Source: Streptomyces sp. BK239 (lineage in GTDB: Bacteria; Actinomycetota; Actinomycetes; Streptomycetales; Streptomycetaceae). Taken from it: 64,000 nt of DNA. Below, piece by piece: positions 25,657 to 34,189 of this stretch (positions within the stretch are counted from its first letter, which is position 1; every line of letters begins with the position of its first letter). A program made the position numbers and the translations under genes. The DNA is taken from positions 152,271 through 216,270 of the forward strand of contig NZ_SHKS01000010.1 in assembly GCF_004217285.1 (NCBI RefSeq). Direction: 5' to 3'. The notes beneath the pieces were generated by a model that saw only the letters and a list, made by a program, of their open reading frames with translations, did not search any database and had not been told where the DNA came from.

Positions 25657-27300
25657 ATGGTGAGTGTTCAGTCCCCACCCGGCCGCCGTGAACCGGCGTA
25701 CGCCCGAACGCTGTTGCTGCCGGTGATACTGATGGCCGCGGCGACCGGGGCCGCCGTCGCCCTGGTCGCGGCCCCGGCGCGGCTCGCCGTCGGCGTGTGC
25801 GGAGCCGTCGCCACCCTCCTGGTGACCGCCGCCGGCGCAGAATGCGCCCGCCGCGGCAGGCGCATTCGGCGACTGCGCGTCGAACAGGACCAGCGCGTCG
25901 ACCGATTGGAGCGGCGGATCTACGCCCAGGACGAGCTGAACCTGCGGATGGCGCGGGAGTTCCTGCCCCGGACGGTGAAGTGGATGCGCAGCGGGCATTC
26001 CCCCGTCGAGGTGGTCCGCCACCTCCAGGACACGGAGCCCTCCGCCCGCGACCTCAACGAGGCGCAGAAGGCCCTCCTGCTGGGGGCGTTGGAAGCCGTC
26101 GACCACGAGCAGTCGCTGCGTGAGTCCAACCAGCGCTCGTTCGTCAGCATCGCCCGGCGCGTCCAGGCCATCGTCCACCAGCAGGCCGACGAACTGCGGG
26201 AGATGGAGGAGGACCACGGGCGCAACCCCGAGGTCTTCGACGACCTGCTGCGCATCGACCACGGCAACGCGATGATCGGCCGTCTCGCCGACTCCATCGG
26301 CGTGCTCGGCGGCGGCCGGCCCGGCCGCAGCTGGCCCCGGCCGGTGCCGCTGTACAGCGTGCTGCGCGGCGGCATGTCCCGGATCCTGGAGTACCGGCGC
26401 ATCCAGCTGAACTCCATCGCCAAGGTCAACATCCGGGGCCTGTCCGTCGAGCCGCTGATCCACGCGCTCGCCGAGCTGCTCGACAACGCCACCCGCTATT
26501 CACCTCCGCAGAGCAAGGTGAACGTCAACGCCGTCGAGGTGCAGACCGGCATCGCCATCGAGATCGAGGACGCCGGCGTCAGCCTCAGCGAGGAGTCCCG
26601 CGCCCGGGTCGAGGAGATGCTGGAGAAGGCCAAGGAAGGCGTCGACATCCAGGAGCTGGGCGGGAACCCGCGCCTGGGCATCGCGGTCGTCGGCCGGCTG
26701 TGCACCTCCTTCAACCTGGACGTGGCGCTGCGCAAGTCGGCGTACGGCGGCGTCCGGGCGGTGCTCATGGTGCCGAGCGAGATGATGACCACCGACCCGG
26801 CCCCCGGTTTCGCCCACGGCATCGGCGCCACCGCCGTACCCGAGATGACCTTGTACGACGCCGTCGAGGGCCCCAAGCGCGCGCCGAAGAAGCGCCGCCC
26901 CACCAGCCCTCGCGTCCCCGCCGGGGTCTCGCTGACCGACGACGAGGTCCCCGAGATCACCGAGTGGACGGAGAAGGGGCTGCCGCAGCGCCGCAGCAAG
27001 GTGAAGACCCCGCTCACCCAGCGCTACGCCGAGGCGGCCGAGTCCGAGCGCCTCGAGCGGGAGGGCACCCCGGACGTCTGGACGCAGGCGGCCCGCGCCG
27101 AGGAGGAGGCGGCGGCCAGGCGGAAGTCCGAGCGGAAACGGTCCGAACCCGGAGTGGCGTTCGAGGCCTTCTGGGAGGGCCTGAAGAAGGACAACCCGGG
27201 AGTCCACCCGACGGACTTCACCCGCAATCCGACCGCCTATCTGCACCTGATCGAGGACAAGGCCGAGAACCGGGCCGACGACGAGGGGGACCCCACGTGA
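25657..27300 (+). CDS. cvnA: Conservon component A: membrane histidine-kinase-like ATP-binding protein
   Basis: A 547-residue protein. Two N-terminal membrane helices (about residues 14-60) precede a coiled region, a DHp-like stretch (residues ~150-220) without an obvious phospho-histidine box, and an HATPase domain: N-box ALAELLDNATRYSP (~residue 272), IEIEDAGVSLS and GGNPRLGIAVVGRLC. The last ~160 residues are charged and disordered. Conservon A proteins form a membrane complex with the B, C and D products and act like a G-protein-coupled sensor. The ATG at 25657 follows CGAGGGTG. It is the first gene of a tight five-gene unit. Confidence 0.94.
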   Translation: MVSVQSPPGRREPAYARTLLLPVILMAAATGAAVALVAAPARLAVGVCGAVATLLVTAAGAECARRGRRIRRLRVEQDQRVDRLERRIYAQDELNLRMAREFLPRTVKWMRSGHSPVEVVRHLQDTEPSARDLNEAQKALLLGALEAVDHEQSLRESNQRSFVSIARRVQAIVHQQADELREMEEDHGRNPEVFDDLLRIDHGNAMIGRLADSIGVLGGGRPGRSWPRPVPLYSVLRGGMSRILEYRRIQLNSIAKVNIRGLSVEPLIHALAELLDNATRYSPPQSKVNVNAVEVQTGIAIEIEDAGVSLSEESRARVEEMLEKAKEGVDIQELGGNPRLGIAVVGRLCTSFNLDVALRKSAYGGVRAVLMVPSEMMTTDPAPGFAHGIGATAVPEMTLYDAVEGPKRAPKKRRPTSPRVPAGVSLTDDEVPEITEWTEKGLPQRRSKVKTPLTQRYAEAAESERLEREGTPDVWTQAARAEEEAAARRKSERKRSEPGVAFEAFWEGLKKDNPGVHPTDFTRNPTAYLHLIEDKAENRADDEGDPT

Positions 27301-27704
27301 TCCAGCAGCGCGCCAACTTCGACTGGATGCTCAAGGAGCTCTACAGCGGCGTCCCGGGCATCCACATGATCGTGGTGCTCTCCTCCGACGGTCTGCGCCT
27401 GGCCCGCTACGCCGGCGACCCCGACGCGGCCGACCGGGTCGCCGCCGCCTGCGCCGGCCTGCAGAGCCTGGCGGGCGCCGTCGCCCAGGAGATCCCCTCC
27501 ACCGACGGCGACATGAACCTCGTCGTGATCGAGATGGAGGGCGGCTACTTCTATCTGATGGCCGCCGGCGCCAACGCCTACCTCGCCGTCCTCGCCGACG
27601 TGCGCTGCGAGCCCGGCCGGATGAGCGGCATGATGCGCGACCTCGTGGTGCGCATCGGCGCCCATCTGACCAGTCCGCCCCGGCGTGACGGGCACAGCGT
27701 ATGA
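27297..27704 (+). CDS. cvnB: Conservon component B: roadblock/LC7-domain protein
   Basis: A 135-residue protein of the roadblock/LC7 fold (NFDWMLKELYSGVPGIHMIVVLSSDGL...VVIEMEGGYFYLMAAGANAYLAVLAD). By family it acts as a GTPase-activating or scaffold partner of the D GTPase, like MglB. The GTG start overlaps the stop of component A by four bases, and its own end overlaps component C by four bases. Confidence 0.95.
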   Translation: MIQQRANFDWMLKELYSGVPGIHMIVVLSSDGLRLARYAGDPDAADRVAAACAGLQSLAGAVAQEIPSTDGDMNLVVIEMEGGYFYLMAAGANAYLAVLADVRCEPGRMSGMMRDLVVRIGAHLTSPPRRDGHSV

Positions 27705-28114
27705 CGCCTTCGCGACGCCACCGGCGGCCACCGCTGCCGCACGAACCGCCCGCCGGGGAGCCGGAAGAGGCGGAGGGCGACGGCGAGGCGGACAAGCACG
27801 TCGAGCGGCTGTACACCATCTCGGCCGGCGACGGCGAACGCGCGCCCCTCGACCTGGTCACGCTGATCGTGACGCGGGCCGAACCGCCCTCCTCCGCGAC
27901 CCCGGAGCAGCTCGCGGTGCTCCGGATGTGCCGGGCCCCGCTCGCGGTGGCCGAGGTGTCGGCCTACCTCGGTCTGCCGTTCAGCGTGGTGACGGTGCTC
28001 CTCACCGAGATGCTGGCCGCCGACCTCGTGCACGCGCGCGACCCGATCGTCCGGCAGCAGCTACCCGACCGTTCCCTCCTCGAAGCGGTGATGCATGGAC
28101 TTCAACGGCTCTGA
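27701..28114 (+). CDS. cvnC: Conservon component C: DUF742 protein
   Basis: A 137-residue DUF742 protein. A Pro/charged N-terminus (~30 residues) precedes the conserved KHVERLYTISAGDGERAPLDLVTLIV and a winged-helix-like part (RMCRAPLAVAEVSAYLGLPFSVVTVLLTEMLAADLV). It binds other conservon proteins; no enzymatic role is known. The ATG overlaps component B (ATGA) and its 3' end overlaps component D by 20 bases. Confidence 0.94.
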   Translation: MTPSRRHRRPPLPHEPPAGEPEEAEGDGEADKHVERLYTISAGDGERAPLDLVTLIVTRAEPPSSATPEQLAVLRMCRAPLAVAEVSAYLGLPFSVVTVLLTEMLAADLVHARDPIVRQQLPDRSLLEAVMHGLQRL

Positions 28115-28715
28115 CGCGATCCCCGGCCCGCGCGCCGAGGACTGTCTGCCGGACACCATCCAGGCGGCGGCCAAGATCGTCATCGTGGGCGGTTTCGGCG
28201 TCGGCAAGACGACCATGGTCGGCTCGGTCAGCGAGATCAGGCCGCTGACCACTGAGGAGACCATGACCCAGGCCGGCATCGGCGTCGACGACGACTACGG
28301 CTCGGACTCCAAGACGGCCACCACCGTGGCGATGGACTTCGGCCGTATCCGCATCACCGACCAGGTCGTGCTCTACCTCTTCGGCACCCCGGGCCAGGAG
28401 CGCTTCTGGTTCCTGTGGGACGGCCTGTTCGAGGGCGCGCTCGGCGCCGTCGTCCTGCTCGACACCCGCCGCCTGGAGGTCAGTTACGAGGTCATGGGGC
28501 GGCTGGAGGAGCGCTGCGTGCCCTTCGTCGTCGCCGTGAACAACTTTCCCGACGGCCCCCGTCACCCCGTGGAGGACCTGCGCGTCGCGCTCGACCTGCC
28601 GCCCTACGTGCCGATCGTGGAGTGCGACGTGCGGCGCCGGGCCTCGAGCCGTGACGTGCTGACGACGCTGGTGGGTTTCCTGCAGTCGCTGCAGCTGAGC
28701 GGCAGCCTCCGCTGA
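28095..28715 (+). CDS. cvnD: Conservon component D: small Ras-like GTPase
   Basis: A 206-residue GTPase of the MglA/Arf-like type. G1 is GGFGVGKTTMVGSV (~residue 32-45), the switch I region TQAGIGVDDDYG, G3-like FGTPGQERF, and the G4 position reads AVNNFPDG (NxxD-like variant of NKxD). It cycles between GDP and GTP states in the conservon complex. The ATG at 28095 lies inside component C. Confidence 0.95.
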   Translation: MDFNGSDAIPGPRAEDCLPDTIQAAAKIVIVGGFGVGKTTMVGSVSEIRPLTTEETMTQAGIGVDDDYGSDSKTATTVAMDFGRIRITDQVVLYLFGTPGQERFWFLWDGLFEGALGAVVLLDTRRLEVSYEVMGRLEERCVPFVVAVNNFPDGPRHPVEDLRVALDLPPYVPIVECDVRRRASSRDVLTTLVGFLQSLQLSGSLR

Positions 28716-28793
28716 GCCGCGCGGCGCCCTGCCGTGGCCTCCCGCCCCGACCCCGACCCCGACTCGATCCCCCCCTTTTCCGGAGCGATCCCA

Positions 28794-30353
28794 GTGACGC
28801 CTGAGAACCCCTCCACGGCAGGCCCTCCCGACCTGGCCCCGGACGCCGGCCCCGGTCCGGCCCTCGACGCGCCCCCCGGCTGCCCCGCGCACGGACGCGG
28901 CCCCGGAGGGCTGACGCGGCTGTACGGTCCCGGCGCCCAGGACCTGAAGGAGCTCTACGAGGAGCTGCGCGAGAAGCACGGCCCGGTGGCGCCCGCCCTG
29001 CTCCACGACGACGTGCCGGTGTGGGTGGTCCTCGGCCACGCCGAGAACCTGCACATGGTGCGCACCCCCTCGCAGTTCAGCCGGGACAGCCGTACCTGGA
29101 CGCCCCTGCTCGACGGCATGGTCAAGCCCGACCACCCGCTGATGCCGCACATCGCGTGGCAGCCGATCTGCGCCCACGCCGAGGGCGACGAGCACAAGCG
29201 GCTGCGCGGCGCGGTCACCTCGGCGCTGAAGGCCATCGACGACCGCAGTCTGCGCCGGTACATCAACCGCTCCTCCCAGCGGCTGGTCAACGACTTCTGC
29301 GAGAAGGGGCGGGCGGAGCTGATCGGCCAGTTCGTCGAGCACCTTCCCATGGCCGTGATGTGCCACATCCTCGGCATGCCCGACGAGTACAGCGACCGGA
29401 TGGTCCACGCCGCCCGTGACGCGCTCAAGGGCTCCGAGACGGCGATCGCCAGCCACGCCTACGTCATGGAGGCGCTCACCCGGCTCACCGCTCTGCGGCG
29501 GGCCCGGCCGGAGGCGGACTTCGCGGGCCATCTCGTCAAGCACCCGGCGGGGCTGAGCGACGACGAGGTGAGGGAACATCTGCGGCTGGTGCTGTTCGCC
29601 GCCTACGAAGCCACGGTCAACCTGCTGTCCAACGCGCTGCGCATGGTCCTCACCGACCCTCGGTTCCTCGCCCGGCTCAGCGGCGGGCAGATGACGGTGC
29701 CGGAGGCGGTCGAGCAGTCCCTCTGGGACGAACCGCCGTTCAGTACGGTGTTCGCCTACTTCGCCAAGCAGGACACGGAATTGGGCGGACAGCGCATCAG
29801 CAGGGGCGACGGCCTTCTCTTCGCGCCGGCGCCGGGCAACGTCGATCCCCGGGTGCGGCCCGACCTGTCCGCGAACATGCAGGGCAACCGCTCGCACCTC
29901 GCCTTCGGCGGAGGCCCGCACGAATGCCCCGGGCAGGACATCGGCCGTGCCATCGCCGAGGTCGGCGTCGACGCGCTGCTGGCGCGCCTGCCGGACGTCC
30001 AACTGGAGTGCGACGAGAGCGAGTTGCGCTGGACCACGTCGATCGCGTCACGGCATCTGGTGGGGTTGCCGGTCCACTTCGAGCCGAGGCCGCAGCAGGA
30101 CGTGATCGTCCAGCCGACGCACGGTGAGGTGCCGCGACCCCGCGACAGCCTGCCGATGATCCCGCCGGCCACGACACGGGCCACCGCCCCGTCGGGGGCC
30201 GCCGCGACGGGGCCGGCCGGAGCCGCGGAAGACGCGGCAACGCAGGGCGCGACAGCGGCTGCCGCACCCGCCCAGGAGGCTGGGGCGCCGGCCCGGCCTG
30301 GGACAGCCGCCGGCGCCTGGCGTCGGTTCCTGGTCTGGTGGCGCGGCTACTGA
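28794..30353 (+). CDS. cvnE: Conservon-linked cytochrome P450 (CYP157-type, lacks ExxR)
   Basis: A 519-residue P450. The haem loop FGGGPHECPG places the thiolate ligand at C378. The I-helix reads LFAAYEATVNLL. The K-helix ExxR motif, almost universal in P450s, is replaced: the aligned segment is E307-Q-S-L-W311, the substitution described for the CYP157 family of Streptomyces conservons. The last ~85 residues (Pro/Ala/Thr-rich, ending RRFLVWWRGY) extend beyond a usual P450 and may reach the membrane. The GTG at 28794 has CGGAG eight bases upstream. The substrate is unknown; in S. griseus the equivalent operon affects aerial mycelium formation. Confidence 0.93.
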   Translation: MTPENPSTAGPPDLAPDAGPGPALDAPPGCPAHGRGPGGLTRLYGPGAQDLKELYEELREKHGPVAPALLHDDVPVWVVLGHAENLHMVRTPSQFSRDSRTWTPLLDGMVKPDHPLMPHIAWQPICAHAEGDEHKRLRGAVTSALKAIDDRSLRRYINRSSQRLVNDFCEKGRAELIGQFVEHLPMAVMCHILGMPDEYSDRMVHAARDALKGSETAIASHAYVMEALTRLTALRRARPEADFAGHLVKHPAGLSDDEVREHLRLVLFAAYEATVNLLSNALRMVLTDPRFLARLSGGQMTVPEAVEQSLWDEPPFSTVFAYFAKQDTELGGQRISRGDGLLFAPAPGNVDPRVRPDLSANMQGNRSHLAFGGGPHECPGQDIGRAIAEVGVDALLARLPDVQLECDESELRWTTSIASRHLVGLPVHFEPRPQQDVIVQPTHGEVPRPRDSLPMIPPATTRATAPSGAAATGPAGAAEDAATQGATAAAAPAQEAGAPARPGTAAGAWRRFLVWWRGY

Positions 30354-31318
30354 CCGCGCTCGCCTGCCGTCCAGTCGTCGTACGACGACCAGGCGGCCAG
30401 CGTCCGCCGGCTCCGCAGCCGGTGCTCCATCCCCGTGAGCGGGTCGGTGAACTCCAGCTCACGGGCGAGCAGTTGCAGCGGGCGGCGGAAGTCGCCGGCC
30501 GGGACGGGGTCGGTCACCTCGGGGTAGAGCGGGTCGCCGAGGAGGGGGACGCCCAACGAGGTCATGTGGACGCGCAGTTGATGGGTCTGCCCGGTCAGGG
30601 GCGTCAGCCGGTAGCGGGCGAGGCCGTCGGCGGGCCGGTGCTCGATCAGCTCGACGAGGCTCTCGGCGTTGGGCTCGCCCGGCACCTCGCGGGCGGTCAG
30701 CGTGCCGCGTTCCTTGACGATCCGGCTGCGCACGGTGACGGGCAGGGTGAGCGACGGGTCGTAGGGGGCGACGGCCTCGTACACCTTGCGGACGCGCCGG
30801 TCGCGGAACAGGCTCTGGTAGGCGCCGCGTTCGTCGGGGCGGACGGTGAACAGCACCAGTCCCGCGGTGAGCCGGTCCAGCCGGTGGGCGGCGCCGAGCG
30901 CGGGAACACCCAGCTCGCGGCGCAGCCGTGCCAGCGCGGTCTCGGTGACATGGCTGCCGCGCGGGGTGGTGGCCAGGAAGTGCGGCTTGTCGGCGACGAC
31001 GAGATGGGCGTCGCGGTGCACGATCTCCACGGGGAACGGCACCGGGGTCTCCACGGGAGTCTCCCGGTGGAACCACACGAACATCCCCGGCGCGTACGCC
31101 GTGTCCGCGGGCACCGCCCGCCCGTCGGCGCCGACGATCAGGCCCGCGGAGAACATCTGGTCGACGAGGCCGGCCCGGGCCGCGCCGAACCGTTCGCTCA
31201 GGTGCTCGCGCACGGTGGCCCAGCGTCCGCCGTCCCCGCCCGGCAGCCGCACCCGCACCGGATCGACGCCGTCCCGCTGCGGCAGGGGCGAGGGCGGGGG
31301 AGGGGTGCGGCGTCTCAT
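30347..31318 (-). CDS. RNA pseudouridine synthase, RluA family
   Basis: A 323-residue pseudouridine synthase. The catalytic motif GAAHRLDRLTAGLVLF contains the essential Asp. HVVVADKPHFLATTP-like sequence, RVRKVYEAV and LTGQTHQLRVHM follow, as in RluA/RluC/RluD. An N-terminal S4-like region (WATVREHLSERFGAARAGLVDQMFSAGLIV) may bind RNA. The target uridine is not predictable. The ATG at 31318 is close to the first conserved residues. Its stop interlocks with the P450 stop (overlap of seven bases). Confidence 0.93.
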   Translation of the reverse strand: MRRRTPPPPSPLPQRDGVDPVRVRLPGGDGGRWATVREHLSERFGAARAGLVDQMFSAGLIVGADGRAVPADTAYAPGMFVWFHRETPVETPVPFPVEIVHRDAHLVVADKPHFLATTPRGSHVTETALARLRRELGVPALGAAHRLDRLTAGLVLFTVRPDERGAYQSLFRDRRVRKVYEAVAPYDPSLTLPVTVRSRIVKERGTLTAREVPGEPNAESLVELIEHRPADGLARYRLTPLTGQTHQLRVHMTSLGVPLLGDPLYPEVTDPVPAGDFRRPLQLLARELEFTDPLTGMEHRLRSRRTLAAWSSYDDWTAGERGQ

Positions 31319-31405
31319 CGGGGTCAAGGGTACGGCGGTGCGCGGCGGGCGGGGCGGCGGGAAAACCCGTTGGACGGGGCGGGGGCCGTTGGCAGGATGC
31401 GGATC

Positions 31406-31987
31406 ATGCCGTATCTCACCCGCCCGGTCCTGCCCGCCGGAACGCTCGCCCGCATCCCGCAGCCCGTGCTCCCCACCGGCGACGGTCTGGTCCTGCGCCC
31501 GTGGCGGGCCGAGGACGCGCCCGCCGTCCACGCCGCCTTCCAGGACCCGCTCATCCACCAGTGGCACGCGCGTGCCTGCGACGCGGTGGAGGAGGCCGCC
31601 GGCTGGATCGGGGAGTGGACACGCGCCTGGGGCGAGGAGAGCGCCGCGCAGTGGGCCGTCGTGGACGCCGACAGCGACGTACTGCTCGGGCGGGTGGCGC
31701 TGCGGGACATCGTCCTGGCCGACGGTGTGGCCGAGACGGCCTACTGGACCACGGCCGCCTCCCGGGGGCGGGGCGTCGCGGCACGTGCCACGGTCGCGCT
31801 GTCCCGCTGGGCGCTCGACGACGTCGGCTTCAACCGCCTGGAACTCCTGCACGCCACGGCCAACACCGCGTCCTGCCGCGTAGCCGTCAAGTCGGGCTTC
31901 GCCCTGGAGGGCACCAAGCGCAGCGCCGTCCTGCATCCCGACGGCTGGCACGACATGCACCTCCACGCGCGGGTGAGGGGTGATTGA
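31406..31987 (+). CDS. GNAT-family N-acetyltransferase (RimJ/RimL-like)
   Basis: A 193-residue acetyltransferase. LVLRPWRAEDAPAVHAAFQDP is the RimJ/RimL N-terminal pattern; the acetyl-CoA loop is SRGRGVAARATVALSRWAL; NRLELLHATANTASCRVAVKSGFALEGTKR is the C-terminal GNAT signature. The acceptor may be a protein N-terminus or a small molecule. The ATG at 31406 is used (AGGATGCGG upstream); an ATG at 31397 is possible. It is divergent from the pseudouridine synthase. Confidence 0.9.
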   Translation: MPYLTRPVLPAGTLARIPQPVLPTGDGLVLRPWRAEDAPAVHAAFQDPLIHQWHARACDAVEEAAGWIGEWTRAWGEESAAQWAVVDADSDVLLGRVALRDIVLADGVAETAYWTTAASRGRGVAARATVALSRWALDDVGFNRLELLHATANTASCRVAVKSGFALEGTKRSAVLHPDGWHDMHLHARVRGD

Positions 31988-31996
31988 GCCGCCAGG

Positions 31997-32842
31997 TCAC
32001 GCGGCCGGGGCCGTGGTCTCCTGTTCCGCTTCCACGCGCGCGTTCCACTCGCGTTTGGCGGCCTGCCAGCCGTCCTCGTTGTGGCCGAGACGCCAGTAGC
32101 CGGAGATGGAGAGGTCCTCGCGGGGGACGGCGTGGTCGACCCGCAGGAGCCGGCGCAGCTCCTTGACGGTGGCGGCCTCGCCGTGGACGAAGGCGTGCAC
32201 GCGGCCCTCGGGCCAGCGCAGGGCGCGGACGGCTTCGAGGAGTTTCTCACCCAGGGGGCGGTCGCCGCGGTGCAGCCAGACGACCTCCACGTCGGAGTCG
32301 ATCTTCTGCTCCTCCTCGGGTCCGGCCACCTCGATGAAGGCGTGGGCGACGGCGCCGGCCGGGAGGGACTCCAGGGCGGCCGCGATCGCGGGCAGGGCGC
32401 TCTCGTCGCCGGCCAGCAGGTGCCAGTCGGCGGCCGGGTCCGGGGCGTAGGCGCCGCCGGGGCCCATGAAGTGGACGGTCTCGCCCGGCTGGACGCGCGC
32501 GGCCCACGGCCCGGCGAGGCCCTCGTCGCCGTGGAGCACGAAGTCCACCGTCAGCTCGCGGTGCTCGGCGTCCCAGTGGCGCACGGTGTACGTCCGGGTC
32601 ACGGGCCACTGCTCGCGGGGGAACTCGGCGCGGACGCGCTCCAGGTCGAAGGGCTCCGGGTAGGTCACGCCCTCGGCGCCGAACAGCAGCTTCACGTAGT
32701 GGTCGGTGCAGCCGCCGAGCTCGAACTCCGCGAGGCCCGCGCCGCCGAGGACGACCCGCTGCATGTGCGGGGTGAGCCGTTCGGTCCGAACGACCTGCGC
32801 GGAGTGGGGCTTCCGCGGCCTGCGTGCCGGGCGTTCTGCCAT
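31997..32842 (-). CDS. Siderophore-interacting protein (FAD-dependent ferric reductase family)
   Basis: A 281-residue ViuB/SIP-family flavoprotein that reduces ferric siderophores in the cytoplasm. The FAD-binding domain includes RTYTVRHWDAEHRELTVDFVLHG (RxYT motif) and GPWAARVQPGETVHFMGPGG; the C-terminal NAD(P)H-like domain has LLAGDESALPAIAAALE and AFVHGEAATVKELRRLL. GGGAGG precedes the ATG at 32842. An iron-box-like sequence lies about 25-40 bases upstream, consistent with DmdR/IdeR control. Confidence 0.93.
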   Translation of the reverse strand: MAERPARRPRKPHSAQVVRTERLTPHMQRVVLGGAGLAEFELGGCTDHYVKLLFGAEGVTYPEPFDLERVRAEFPREQWPVTRTYTVRHWDAEHRELTVDFVLHGDEGLAGPWAARVQPGETVHFMGPGGAYAPDPAADWHLLAGDESALPAIAAALESLPAGAVAHAFIEVAGPEEEQKIDSDVEVVWLHRGDRPLGEKLLEAVRALRWPEGRVHAFVHGEAATVKELRRLLRVDHAVPREDLSISGYWRLGHNEDGWQAAKREWNARVEAEQETTAPAA

Positions 32843-32864
32843 GACGGCCTCCCTGCAGATATGG

Positions 32865-32883
32865 TTAGGGTTACCTAAGTTAG
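32865..32883 (-). promoter_or_regulatory. Candidate iron box (DmdR1/IdeR site)
   Basis: The minus strand reads CTAACTTAGGTAACCCTAA, matching 13 of 19 positions of TTAGGTTAGGCTAACCTAA. It lies just upstream of the siderophore-interacting protein gene. Confidence 0.6.
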
Positions 32884-32906
32884 CATCCTCACGGTGACGG
32901 CGACAC

Positions 32907-33827
32907 TCACGAGCCCAACGTGGTCAGCAGCCGCTGCAGCGAGCCGCCCAGGCCCCAGCGCCGCGCCAGTGCCTCCAGCGTCTCCGGCTCCCGCGGCGCG
33001 CGCGGCAGCGTGACGTCCACGTCCGGCAGCGCGACGTCCGCGGCGACCCGCACCACCTTCGGCGCGACCGCCACGTACGCGCGTGCCTCGTCGAGCCGCT
33101 TGCGCTGCGACGGCGTGAGCTTGGTCTTCGGGTCGTCGACCGCGGCCATGATCCCGGCCAGATCGCCGAACTCGGCCAGCAGCTTGGCCGCGGTCTTCTC
33201 GCCGATGCCGGGGACACCCGGCAGGCCGTCGCTCGGGTCGCCGCGCAGTAGCGCGAGATCCGCGTACCCGCGGCCGTCGACCCCATACTTCTCGCGCAGC
33301 CACGCCTCGTCCGTCACCTGGAGCGTGCCGACGCCCTTCAGCGGGTACAGCACCCGCACCCCGCGCGCGTCGTCCACCAGCTGGTACAGGTCGCGGTCGC
33401 CGGTGACGATGTCCACCGGGCCTGTCGCCCGCGCGGTGAACGTGCCGATCACGTCGTCCGCCTCGTACCCCGTCACTCCCACGCGCGCGATGCCGAGCGC
33501 GTCGAGAACCGCCTCGATGACCGGGACCTGCGGGGAGAGCGTGTCGGGGACCTCCTCCTCGTCCGGGCCGGCCGCGTGCTCCTCGGCGACCCGGTGCGCC
33601 TTGTAGGAGGGGATGAGCCCGACCCGCCAGGCCGGCCGCCAGTCGGCGTCCATGCAGGCGACGAGCTGGTCCGGCCGGTGGTCCTTGACCAGGCGGTCGA
33701 TGAAGTCCAGCAGCCCGCGCACGGCGTTCACCGGCGTGCCGTCGGGCGCCTTCACCGAGTCGGGGACGCCGAAATAGGCACGGAAGTAGAGCGAGGCGGT
33801 GTCGAGGAGCATCAGCTGTCCGGTCAC
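32907..33827 (-). CDS. 5'-3' exonuclease (FEN/Pol I N-terminal family)
   Basis: A 306-residue stand-alone FEN-type nuclease. Metal ligands are in LMLLDTASLYFRAYF, ACMDADWRP, YEADDVIGTF (EADD) and DIVTGDRDLYQLV (DxD); the helix-hairpin-helix region is GDPSDGLPGVPGIGEKTAAKLLAEFG. It processes 5' flaps or RNA primers, separately from DNA polymerase I. I used the GTG at 33827; a GTG about 18 bases upstream is an alternative. The reading frame is open far upstream through the 33-bp repeats, but the family match begins here. Confidence 0.92.
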   Translation of the reverse strand: MTGQLMLLDTASLYFRAYFGVPDSVKAPDGTPVNAVRGLLDFIDRLVKDHRPDQLVACMDADWRPAWRVGLIPSYKAHRVAEEHAAGPDEEEVPDTLSPQVPVIEAVLDALGIARVGVTGYEADDVIGTFTARATGPVDIVTGDRDLYQLVDDARGVRVLYPLKGVGTLQVTDEAWLREKYGVDGRGYADLALLRGDPSDGLPGVPGIGEKTAAKLLAEFGDLAGIMAAVDDPKTKLTPSQRKRLDEARAYVAVAPKVVRVAADVALPDVDVTLPRAPREPETLEALARRWGLGGSLQRLLTTLGS

Positions 33828-34189
33828 GCACGCATCATGCCGCACGCGCGTGGCCCTGAAGTGCCCGCGTTCACCCGCCCGGCACGGCCTGAAGAGGTCT
33901 TTGCGGCGTGCCCGTCCGGGTGTGAAGAGGTCTTTGCGGCGTGCCCGTCCGGGTGTGAAGAGGTCTTTGCGGCGTGCCCGTCCGGGTGTGAAGGGGTCGG
34001 TTTCGGCCGTGAAGGGCCTGTGAACTGGCCCACTGGCGCGTTTGCACCGCTTCGGCCAGGGCAGGCGCGGCCTCGAAGTGACGCCGGTTGCGTGTTCAAC
34101 CGTTCGCGACCGCCAAGGGCCCCGGCCCCGGCAGGGCCTGCCGGCCTTCGGCGCCACCTCCCCCCTGCCCCCTGTGCGAGAAGGTATGT
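33828..34189. other. Divergent intergenic region with tandem repeats
   Basis: About 360 bases between the exonuclease and ABC transporter genes. It holds the 33-bp repeat array and, by position, both promoters. No other structure was recognised. Confidence 0.6.
33890..34003. repeat. 33-bp tandem repeat, three exact copies plus a partial fourth
   Basis: The units at 33890-33922, 33923-33955 and 33956-33988 are identical. Each starts TGAAGAGGTCTTTGCGGC and ends CCCGTCCGGGTG. A diverged fourth copy starts at 33989 (TGAAGGGGTC). The unit length is a multiple of three and is open on both strands, but no gene is supported there. Confidence 0.9.

Noticed and set aside
33890..34003. Possible short CRISPR-like array
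   Set aside because: The units are directly tandem with no unique spacers and no cas genes are nearby; it is a simple tandem repeat.
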